Below, piece by piece: positions 6,418 through 13,221 of a stretch of 21,994 nucleotides of DNA; positions within the stretch are counted from its first letter, which is position 1; each line of letters starts with the position of its first letter. A program made the translations under genes and the position numbers. This DNA comes from an uncultured Collinsella sp. (GTDB lineage Bacteria > Actinomycetota > Coriobacteriia > Coriobacteriales > Coriobacteriaceae): contig CABUVB010000009.1 in NCBI GenBank assembly GCA_902494815.1, forward strand, positions 1 to 21,994. The letters are read 5' to 3'. Under the pieces are notes generated by a model. That model did not search any database. It worked only from the letters and a program-made list of their open reading frames with translations, and was not told the DNA's origin.

Positions 6418-6549
6418 GGGCCCGTGCTGGACTTAGTTTTCAGAACATTCCGCAGACCAGGAAACCCCCTTATCCGCAGCTCCGAAGGAGCAGGATAAGG
6501 GGGTTTCCATGGTCGAGGACGTTCTGAAAACTAAGTCCAGCACGGGCCC
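6418..6549 (-). repeat. Giant hairpin element, copy 2
   Basis: A 132-nt near-palindrome in the opposite orientation to copy 1. The outer arms 6418-6446 and 6521-6549 are perfectly complementary over 29 nt, the same length as in copy 1 but a different sequence. On the minus strand the internal segments read GTCCTCGACCAT (6520-6509) and TGGTCTGCGGAAT (6459-6447). A perfect 16-bp inner stem (6460-6475 with 6493-6508) carries a tip with GCTCC-TTC-GGAGC. It starts 14 nt after the oppF stop codon, so it forms the 3' end of the opp transcript and may protect or end that mRNA. No U-tract follows. Confidence 0.85.
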
Positions 6550-6563
6550 GGACAAACAACCGA

Positions 6564-7592
6564 CTACAGATCGATGTGCGATTCCTTGATCGGGAACGGC
6601 TCCGCGAAGTGGCAGGCGCAGCAGTGACCCGGCGCGACTTCCTTAAACTCGGGAAGCTTCTCAAAGCAGATACCCTGAGCGATCGGGCAGCGCGTGTGGA
6701 AACGGCAACCGGTCGGCGGATCCAGCGGTGACGGCGGGTCGCCGGCAAGGATGATGCGCTTACGGGTCTTCTGGATATCAGGATCGGGAACCGGCACGGC
6801 AGACAGCAGCGACTGCGTGTACGGATGGTGAGGCTCGCTATAGAGCGTCTTCCAGTCCGAAACCTCGACCATCTTACCCAGATACATAACGGCAACGCGA
6901 TCGGAGATGTGCTGCACGACGGACAGGTCGTGGGCGATGAACAGATATGCGGTACCGAACTTGTCCTGGAGTTCTTTGAGCAGGTTCAGAACCTGGGCCT
7001 GAATGGACACATCCAGAGCGGAAACCGGTTCGTCGCAGATAATCAGTTTGGGCTTCAGCGCAAATGCACGGGCAATACCGACACGCTGACGCTGACCGCC
7101 GGAGAACTCATGCGGATAACGGTTGATGTGCTCGGGGTTCAGTCCAACGACGTCGAGAAGCTCGCGGACGCGCTCAATGCGCTCCTCCTTGGTGCCCACG
7201 CCATGAATGGTCATGGGCTCGGAGACGATCTCACCGATGGTCATACGAGGATTGAGCGAAGCATAAGGATCCTGGAAGATAAACTGCATCTCACGACGCA
7301 TGTCCTTGATCTCATGCTTGCTCATCTCGGCAACATCTTTGCCCTGGAAGAACACCTTACCGGCAGTCGGCTTGGTCAGACGCATGATCGTGCGGCCCGT
7401 GGTGGACTTACCACAACCAGACTCGCCAACCAGACCGAAGGTCTCGCCAGGATAAATCTCAAAAGAGATGTCATTCACAGCAGAGACGACACGCTTGGAG
7501 AAGCGCTTGGCGAACATGCCGGACTCAGCGGGAAACTCCTTAGAAAGGTGCTCAACCTTCAGCAGCGGAGTACGCTCGTTGGTATCTGCCAT
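6564..7592 (-). CDS. oppF: Oligopeptide ABC transporter ATP-binding protein OppF
   Basis: 342 aa. One of the two ATPases that power peptide import through OppB/OppC at the cytoplasmic face. Walker A GESGCGKS is at 56-63, the Q-loop FQDP at 106-109, signature SGGQRQR at 164-170, Walker B IICDE ends at 188, and an AHDLSV H-loop follows. The C-terminal oligopeptide-transporter extension has the cysteine pattern GCRFHTRCP...C...CCACH, which in this family can bind an iron-sulfur cluster. The start ATG overlaps the oppD stop by one base (TAATG) and has GGGAGG upstream, indicating translational coupling. It is the last gene of the opp operon; a giant hairpin element begins 14 nt after the stop. Confidence 0.95.
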   Translation of the reverse strand: MADTNERTPLLKVEHLSKEFPAESGMFAKRFSKRVVSAVNDISFEIYPGETFGLVGESGCGKSTTGRTIMRLTKPTAGKVFFQGKDVAEMSKHEIKDMRREMQFIFQDPYASLNPRMTIGEIVSEPMTIHGVGTKEERIERVRELLDVVGLNPEHINRYPHEFSGGQRQRVGIARAFALKPKLIICDEPVSALDVSIQAQVLNLLKELQDKFGTAYLFIAHDLSVVQHISDRVAVMYLGKMVEVSDWKTLYSEPHHPYTQSLLSAVPVPDPDIQKTRKRIILAGDPPSPLDPPTGCRFHTRCPIAQGICFEKLPEFKEVAPGHCCACHFAEPFPIKESHIDL

Positions 7593-8683
7593 TACGCCTC
7601 GCCTCCCTTCTTGGAATCCTTGCGCGTACGGGACGTCTCAGGAGCGTTCTTAAGAAACTCGGGGTCACCGGAGTAGTGGCATGCAGAGTAGTGACCAGAC
7701 TCGGTGACAACGCGCTCGGGGCGCTGCTTGCGGCACTTATCGGTCGCATAGGGACAACGAGGCGAAAACACGCAGCCCTCGGGCAGGTTCATGAGCGAAG
7801 GCGGGTTACCGTGAATCGGCGTGAGCGGCTTCTTCTCTTCGATGGCCTGCTCCGGGATGGAGCGGATAAGGCCCCAGGTGTAGGGGTGGCGGCTCTCGTA
7901 GAAGATTTCCTCAGCAGTACCGAACTCGACGGGACGGCCGGCGTACATAACCATGATCTTATCGGCCATATCGGCGACGACGCCCAGGTCATGGGTAATC
8001 ATGATGATGGCGTTGCCGTTCTTCTCCTGCATCTCCTGCATGAGCTCGATAATCTGAGCCTGAATGGTAACATCCAGAGCCGTCGTGGGCTCGTCGGCAA
8101 TCAGGATATCGGGATCGCAGGCAAGTGCCATAGCGATCATGACACGCTGACGCATACCGCCGGAGAACTGGTGCGGATACTCATTGACGCGCTTCTCGGG
8201 CTCAGGAATGCCAACGAGGTCCAAAAGCTCGGTGGCGCGCTTGAGTGCCTCCTGCTTGGAGTAGCCGCGGTGCAGACGAAGGCCCTCGCCCACCTGCTTG
8301 CCGATCTTATAGACCGGGTTCAAGGAGGTCATAGGATCCTGGAAGATCATCGCGATATCGTTACCGCGAATGTGCTGCATCTCTTCTTCGGTCATCTCGA
8401 GGATAGAACGACCGCGATAGCGAACGTCGCCGCCCTCAATCTTTCCCGGAGGCATCGAGATGAGGCCCATAATGGTCATGGCGGTCACGGACTTACCGGA
8501 GCCGGACTCACCGACGACGCCCAGGGTCTCGCCGCGATCGAGCGTGTAGGAGACACCGTCGACAGCGCGTACAACGCCATCCTCGGTGTGGAAATACATC
8601 TTAAGGTCATCGACCTCGAGCAGATGCTGGCCCTCGGGAACCGGCTGGTCCTTCAGGTCCACATAGTTCTTGTTCTTCTTCAT
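7592..8683 (-). CDS. oppD: Oligopeptide ABC transporter ATP-binding protein OppD
   Basis: 363 aa. The second ATPase of the peptide importer, partner of OppF. Walker A GESGSGKS is at 58-65, Q-loop FQDPMTSLNP starts at 114, signature SGGMRQR is at 174-180, and Walker B ILIADEP ends at 199. The ITHDLGVVA H-loop follows. The C-terminal extension contains GCVFSPRCPYATDKC and a final ACHY, the cysteine pattern typical of OppD/DppD. The gene begins 2 nt after the oppC stop codon and overlaps oppF by one base, so the block is tightly coupled. Confidence 0.95.
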   Translation of the reverse strand: MKKNKNYVDLKDQPVPEGQHLLEVDDLKMYFHTEDGVVRAVDGVSYTLDRGETLGVVGESGSGKSVTAMTIMGLISMPPGKIEGGDVRYRGRSILEMTEEEMQHIRGNDIAMIFQDPMTSLNPVYKIGKQVGEGLRLHRGYSKQEALKRATELLDLVGIPEPEKRVNEYPHQFSGGMRQRVMIAMALACDPDILIADEPTTALDVTIQAQIIELMQEMQEKNGNAIIMITHDLGVVADMADKIMVMYAGRPVEFGTAEEIFYESRHPYTWGLIRSIPEQAIEEKKPLTPIHGNPPSLMNLPEGCVFSPRCPYATDKCRKQRPERVVTESGHYSACHYSGDPEFLKNAPETSRTRKDSKKGGEA

Positions 8684-8685
8684 CC

Positions 8686-9621
8686 TTATGCGTCCTTCAT
8701 CTTGACGTCGAGGGCGTCGCGCAGACCGTCACCCAGCAGGGTGAAGGCGAGCACCGTCGAGAGAATTGCCAGACCGGGCATGATCATCATCCAGGGAGCA
8801 GTCAGAAGATACTGCTGACCGTCCTGAATCATGGAGCCCCACGAAGGCGTAGGCGGAATAACGCCCATGCCGAGGAAGGACAGAGCGGACTCGGTCAGAA
8901 TGGCGCCACCAATGTTCATGGTCGCATAGACCACGATGGAGGCGACGGAGTTCGGGAAGATGTGACGCACGACGATACGAGCATCAGATGCACCCATCGC
9001 GCGCGCAGCGTCAACATAGTCGTTTTCCTTGACTGTCAAGATTGCAGAGCGGAAGACGCGCGCAATCGAAGGCCATCCGAGAATGCCGATGGCGATAAAG
9101 ACGTTCTGAAGACCACGGCCGATAACGGCGATCATGGCGACGACGAACAGCACGTACGGGAACGCCAGGAAGATATCCGCGCAGCGCATGATGATCGTAT
9201 CCCAGATGCCGCCGTAGAAACCGGCCAGAGCACCCATGACCAGACCAATCAGCGTGGAGATCGCAGTGGCCATAATACCGACGGAAAGCGAAACGCGTGC
9301 ACCGTAGATAACGCGGACGAGAATGTCGCGACCAAGGGCGTCGGTGCCAAACGGGTGCTCTGCACACGGAGCCAGCAGCGACGTCTGGGCCATGGTGGTC
9401 GAGTCGGAAGCCGTCGGCGAACCGAGCCAGGGCTTAGCCCACAGATCTGCGGTCAGGGCAACCACAACGACGATGATGATCCAGCAGACACCGATAACGG
9501 CGAGCTTGTTCTTACGAAGACGCTTAAAAGCGTCGCCCCACAGCGTGCGGGACTTGGCGGGAGCAGATGCGGCCTTGGTGGCGGTAGCCTGCTCCTGAGA
9601 CTGAGAATCAGTTTCCTGCAT
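8686..9621 (-). CDS. oppC: Oligopeptide ABC transporter permease OppC
   Basis: 311 aa. Inner-membrane permease subunit pairing with OppB to form the translocation channel. A polar N-terminal segment (1-38) precedes the first membrane helix (about 42-62), and several further helices cover 110-300. The cytoplasmic coupling (EAA) region is around ARAMGASDARIVVRHIFPN. The C-terminal GDGLRDALD signature is typical of DppC/OppC proteins. AGGGAGG lies upstream of the ATG at 9621, and the gene begins 14 nt after oppB. Confidence 0.94.
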   Translation of the reverse strand: MQETDSQSQEQATATKAASAPAKSRTLWGDAFKRLRKNKLAVIGVCWIIIVVVVALTADLWAKPWLGSPTASDSTTMAQTSLLAPCAEHPFGTDALGRDILVRVIYGARVSLSVGIMATAISTLIGLVMGALAGFYGGIWDTIIMRCADIFLAFPYVLFVVAMIAVIGRGLQNVFIAIGILGWPSIARVFRSAILTVKENDYVDAARAMGASDARIVVRHIFPNSVASIVVYATMNIGGAILTESALSFLGMGVIPPTPSWGSMIQDGQQYLLTAPWMMIMPGLAILSTVLAFTLLGDGLRDALDVKMKDA

Positions 9622-9635
9622 GAGACGTACCTCCC

Positions 9636-10673
9636 TTAGGCCTTATCCGACGGACCGCCAAGGCGGATGCGCGGGTCGAGGAATGCATAGCTAATGTCGA
9701 CGAGCAGGTTGATCACCATGACGACGACGACGATGAGCGTAACTCCGCCCATAACGATGGGCCAGTCACGCATGCTAATGGCGCGATAGACCTCATAGCC
9801 GATACCGGGCCAGTTAAAGACCGTCTCGGTCAGGATGGCACCAGAAAGCATGCCGCCAAAGTCGACACCAATATAGGTAACGACAGGGATGAGTGCATTC
9901 TTAAGCGCGTGCTTGATGATGATCGCGCGATTGGAGAGACCCTTGGCCTTTGCCGTGCGGATGTAATCCTGGTTCATGACGTCAAGCAGCTGCGAGCGCA
10001 TAATGCGGGCGGCGTAAGCGGTCGAAACCGAAGCCAGCGTAATGGTCGGAAGCACATAGTGCATCCAATCCTGATACTGAGAGCTGGAACCGCCGGCACC
10101 CGAGATCGGCATGGAGAATGCACCGCCCGTGGCATCCTTGAGAATGACGCCAAAGAACAGCTGCAGCAACATACCAAGCCAGAAGGCCGGGACGGCAACG
10201 AGGATTGACGTGGTGAGCGTTACCAAAATATCCCAGAAGGAATAACGCTTTACCGCCGAAATGATACCCGCACCGATGCCCATGATTGCCTCGAGCACAA
10301 TGGCGCACGCGGCAAGTTTGACCGTATACGGATACTTCTGGGCAAAGATTTCCGTAACCGGCAGCTTGCGCTGATACGAATTGCCCAGATCGCCATGAAG
10401 CAGACCGTCCATGTAATACAAGTAACGGTCCACGAGCGACGTTTGAACGGGGTCGCCGTTCTCGTCAAGGATCGCGTTGCCGTCCTCGTCCGACTGGACC
10501 AGGTGATAGCGAACGCGAAGCTGAAGCTCCACCTCGGGGGACAGAGCCTTGTCTCCACCGATCAGCTTGATCGGGTCTCCCGGCACGATATTCTGGAGGG
10601 CGAACAGAATCAGCGTAACGCCCAAAAACACCGGGATGAACTGAAGCACACGTTTAACGATGTACTTACCCAT
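9636..10673 (-). CDS. oppB: Oligopeptide ABC transporter permease OppB
   Basis: 345 aa. The first permease subunit. A membrane helix at about 9-29 is followed by a long extracytoplasmic loop and then five more helices. The cytoplasmic coupling loop reads AKAKGLSNRAIIIKHALKN, the EAA-type motif that contacts the ATPases. The loop at about 61-75 contains the acidic stretch DEDGNAILDENGDP, which resembles a calcium-binding loop. GGGGAG is upstream of the ATG. A hairpin and 156 nt separate it from oppA. Confidence 0.95.
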   Translation of the reverse strand: MGKYIVKRVLQFIPVFLGVTLILFALQNIVPGDPIKLIGGDKALSPEVELQLRVRYHLVQSDEDGNAILDENGDPVQTSLVDRYLYYMDGLLHGDLGNSYQRKLPVTEIFAQKYPYTVKLAACAIVLEAIMGIGAGIISAVKRYSFWDILVTLTTSILVAVPAFWLGMLLQLFFGVILKDATGGAFSMPISGAGGSSSQYQDWMHYVLPTITLASVSTAYAARIMRSQLLDVMNQDYIRTAKAKGLSNRAIIIKHALKNALIPVVTYIGVDFGGMLSGAILTETVFNWPGIGYEVYRAISMRDWPIVMGGVTLIVVVVMVINLLVDISYAFLDPRIRLGGPSDKA

Positions 10674-10704
10674 ACCACTCCCCTATCTAGGGATTAACCT
10701 AAAT

Positions 10705-10732
10705 GGGATGCCGATCGCCAGACCGGCATCCC
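10705..10732 (-). promoter_or_regulatory. Intercistronic hairpin between oppA and oppB
   Basis: GGGATGCCG (10705-10713) pairs perfectly with CGGCATCCC (10724-10732). On the minus strand the sequence after it is ATTTAGG, so it lacks a real U-tract. Such hairpins commonly stabilise the upstream binding-protein message, or partly terminate transcription, so that binding protein exceeds permease. Confidence 0.65.
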
Positions 10733-10829
10733 AAAATTACCATCAGCCAGTTTACCCCAGGTTAGGGAGAACTGTATGTTTCCCATGAGGTCTACGTAAA
10801 TACTTGACCCTCACGGAAGCTGCAAACTC

Positions 10830-12506
10830 TTAGGCGAGCTCAGCGGTACCCAGCTCGGCATGCTTCTGCGGATCGACATAGAGGTGCTTGATGCGATCGG
10901 AGCCGACGATGGTGTGCGTGTAGAACATCACCGGGATGACCGGGCAGTCGGCAGCGACCATAGCGTCAGCCTCCTGCATCTTAGCGACGCGCTCTTCGTC
11001 GTCAACAGTAGTGCGAGCCTCGTCGACCTTGGCGTCGAACTCGGGGTTGTTGTAACCGGAGCGGTTGTCGCCACCGAGGGAGTCGGAGTGGAACAGCGGA
11101 TACAGGAAGTTGTCCATAATCGGGTAGTCGGCAATCCAACCCAGACGACCGAACTGATAGTTAAAGTTCTGATACTGCTCGAGCAGGGCAGACCACTCGG
11201 GGGTATCGGAGACAGCGGTAACGCCAACCTTGGCGAGGTCGCCGATGATGGACTCCATGATCTCCTTGTGGCCGCCGTCCTGGTTGTAAGACAGAGTCAC
11301 GCTAATGCCACGATCGCCGTCAGCGCCAGCGGGAGCAACCTTGTCGAGGTACTCGTTAGCCTTGTCGACGTCGTAGGCGCAGAACTCCCATGCGCCCTCC
11401 TTGTAGCCATCGATGCCCGGAGGAACAATGCCGTCGGCGGGGGTACGGGTACCCTTGAAGATGGTCTTGCAGATGGCCTCACGGTTGATGGCCAGGGAGA
11501 TACCCCTGCGCAGGTCGGCGTTGTTGAACGGCTCGGCCGTGTTGTTGCAGGTCAGATAGTAGGTGGAAGGCTCGGCGCCGAGCAGCATGCGCTCGCCGTC
11601 GCCCATGGTGTAGCCGTCCTTGGACACGCCGCGATCCTTCTTGGCGGCATCGATCTGAGCAACGGGAACGTCGCAGACATCGAGGTTACCGGCCTGGAAC
11701 TCCTTGTAAGCGGTCTCCATGTCCTTGATGACCTGGAAGTGGATGCCATCGATCTTGGCCTTGTCGCCATAGTAATCGTCGAACTTCTTGAGGTTGATCT
11801 CCTGACCATCCTCCCACTTGCCGTCCATCATGAACGGGCCGTTACCGACCGGTGCAAGATAGAAGCTCTTGGCATCGGACTCGGCGCACTCGGGAACCGG
11901 GGACAGAGCCGGGTGAGAGGCGACGAAGGGGAAGTCGGCGTAAGCGGAAGACAGCTTGACGACGAGGGTCTCATCGTCGGGGCAAGTAACACCGCTGAGC
12001 TCGGTGGCGTTACCGGCAAGCAGGTCGTCATAGCCCTCGACCATGGAAAGGTGATAGGAGACCTCAGAAGGGCCGTACTCGGTAGCGATGGCCGACTTGG
12101 TGTTGACCAGACGCTCCCAACCGAGCTTGAAGGACTTGGAGGTAACGTCGTCACCGTTGTGGAACTTGGCCTTCTTGATCTTGAAGGTAAACTCGGTGGC
12201 GTCGTCGTTGGCCTCAAAGGACTCGCAAGCCAGCGGAACGATCTCGCCCTTCTCGGCGTCATAAGAGGTCAGAGCGTCAAAGAGCTGGTACTCGACCTGA
12301 GTGCCCTGGTCCTCCTGGACATTGTAGGGGTCGATGCAGACCGGGTTGTTGATGTAGAAGTTCAGCGTCGAACCGGACTCAGAACCGGAAGCGTCGCCGC
12401 CCTTCTTGCCGCATGCGGCAAGAAAAGCCATGGAGCTCGCAGCGAGGGTGCCGCCAACAAAGGCGCGACGACCCATAACGGGCTGGTGGAACATAGAATC
12501 AGCCAT
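10830..12506 (-). CDS. oppA: Oligopeptide-binding lipoprotein OppA (SBP_bac_5 family)
   Basis: 558 aa. Captures peptides outside the membrane and delivers them to OppBC. The N-terminus has a twin-arginine motif GRRAFVGG (12-19) before a short hydrophobic core and the lipobox LAAC, with the modified Cys32, so it looks like a Tat-exported lipoprotein. A Gly/Ser linker follows (35-45). The body is of family 5 type: DALTSYD near the start, FTFKIKKAKFHNGDDVTSKSF, and a C-terminal region with RLGWIADYP and DCPVIPVMFY. The start ATG at 12506 has AAGGAGGA 6 nt upstream; a longer in-frame extension lacks a ribosome site. It is the first gene of the opp operon. The peptide preference cannot be read from sequence. 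Confidence 0.95.
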   Translation of the reverse strand: MADSMFHQPVMGRRAFVGGTLAASSMAFLAACGKKGGDASGSESGSTLNFYINNPVCIDPYNVQEDQGTQVEYQLFDALTSYDAEKGEIVPLACESFEANDDATEFTFKIKKAKFHNGDDVTSKSFKLGWERLVNTKSAIATEYGPSEVSYHLSMVEGYDDLLAGNATELSGVTCPDDETLVVKLSSAYADFPFVASHPALSPVPECAESDAKSFYLAPVGNGPFMMDGKWEDGQEINLKKFDDYYGDKAKIDGIHFQVIKDMETAYKEFQAGNLDVCDVPVAQIDAAKKDRGVSKDGYTMGDGERMLLGAEPSTYYLTCNNTAEPFNNADLRRGISLAINREAICKTIFKGTRTPADGIVPPGIDGYKEGAWEFCAYDVDKANEYLDKVAPAGADGDRGISVTLSYNQDGGHKEIMESIIGDLAKVGVTAVSDTPEWSALLEQYQNFNYQFGRLGWIADYPIMDNFLYPLFHSDSLGGDNRSGYNNPEFDAKVDEARTTVDDEERVAKMQEADAMVAADCPVIPVMFYTHTIVGSDRIKHLYVDPQKHAELGTAELA

Positions 12507-12605
12507 GCCATCCTCCTTATGAGATAGGACAAAGAAATGTTCAGTCGGACACATGTCGAGACAATCCGATCCGAACCATCAAAACGCCGCCCGTTGCTAT
12601 GGCTG

Positions 12606-12634
12606 GTTATGCACAACAGGCCAACGTTTTGCAA
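12606..12634 (-). promoter_or_regulatory. Candidate oppA promoter
   Basis: On the minus strand TTGCAA (12629-12634) is separated by 17 bp from CATAAC (12606-12611), itself preceded by TGTG. The 10-bp sequence TTATGCACAA occurs at 12607-12616, over the -10 box, and again at 12649-12658, upstream of the -35. A leader of about 95 nt would result. Confidence 0.4.
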
Positions 12635-12746
12635 TACAGTAGCGCATTTTATGCACAAATTGGGCCTGATTCCGGTCAACGGTCAAGAATTTCTTTAGTT
12701 GGGCGAAGTATGTGGTGATATTTTTGACTCTGTTACAAATATGTAA

Positions 12747-12779
12747 ACAAAAAAGGGTCCCGCACTTGCGGAACCCTTT
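12747..12779 (-). terminator. Terminator after secG
   Basis: A 12-position stem (12752-12763 with 12768-12779) with one mismatch and a 4-nt loop is followed on the minus strand by TTTTGTTT. It closes the glycolysis/secG block. The remaining 12507-12746 holds only the oppA leader and promoter region. Confidence 0.88.
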
Positions 12780-12802
12780 ACAAGTACTTATGCAGCTCGT
12801 GA

Positions 12803-13057
12803 TTAATAGCCCACGATGCCCTGCGGGAAGAAGAACATACATAGCACGACGCACACGGCAAACACGACAGCCATGATGACGGTCAGGCGGTCGAGGTTCT
12901 GCTCCATAACGCCTGTGGCAGAGCTGGAGTTATACAGCGAGCTAGCGATCATATCCGAAACGCCGGTACCCTTACCGGAATGCATCAGGACGAGAATCGT
13001 CAGCGCCACGGCAGAAACAGCCCAAACGACAAACAGAAGAATCTGGAACGGACCCAT
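12803..13057 (-). CDS. secG: Preprotein translocase subunit SecG
   Basis: 84 aa. Small membrane subunit of the SecYEG channel, which assists protein export. Two hydrophobic helices (about 4-25 and 57-79) flank a cytoplasmic segment with the typical HSGKGTGVSDM sequence. AAGGAGC lies upstream of the ATG. secG downstream of gap-pgk-tpi is a known actinobacterial arrangement; here gpmI and a terminator separate it from tpiA, so it probably has its own promoter in 13058-13160, although no good one was recognised. Confidence 0.93.
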   Translation of the reverse strand: MGPFQILLFVVWAVSAVALTILVLMHSGKGTGVSDMIASSLYNSSSATGVMEQNLDRLTVIMAVVFAVCVVLCMFFFPQGIVGY

Positions 13058-13160
13058 AGATAAGCTCCTTAATAGAACAGTTCAAACTCCAGTACTGTAC
13101 CACAATCCCCCGCTCTCCCCTACCTGCCACTCGGGGACGGTGCGGAAATGGCAGAAATAC

Positions 13161-13195
13161 CAAAAAGGGGGTTGCCCAAATATGGGCAACCCCCC
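13161..13195 (-). terminator. Terminator after gpmI
   Basis: A 12-bp perfect stem GGGGGTTGCCCA/TGGGCAACCCCC (13167-13178 with 13183-13194) with an AATA loop is followed on the minus strand by CTTTTTG. It ends the gap-pgk-tpiA-gpmI transcript. Confidence 0.93.
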
Positions 13196-13221
13196 TGCAA
13201 GAAAACGCTTGGAGTTTTCTC

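Noticed and set aside
6111..6549. Giant hairpins as integron attC sites
   Set aside because: attC sites are also folded and variable, but the terminal core sites (GTTRRRY and RYYYAAC) are missing, and no integrase or cassette is present.
6111..6549. Giant hairpins as a CRISPR array or ordinary rho-independent terminators
   Set aside because: There is no direct repeat with spacers, and no U-tract follows either hairpin on either strand.
10860..12527. A 555-codon open frame on the plus strand
   Set aside because: Antisense shadow of oppA, which has family motifs, a signal peptide and a good ribosome site.
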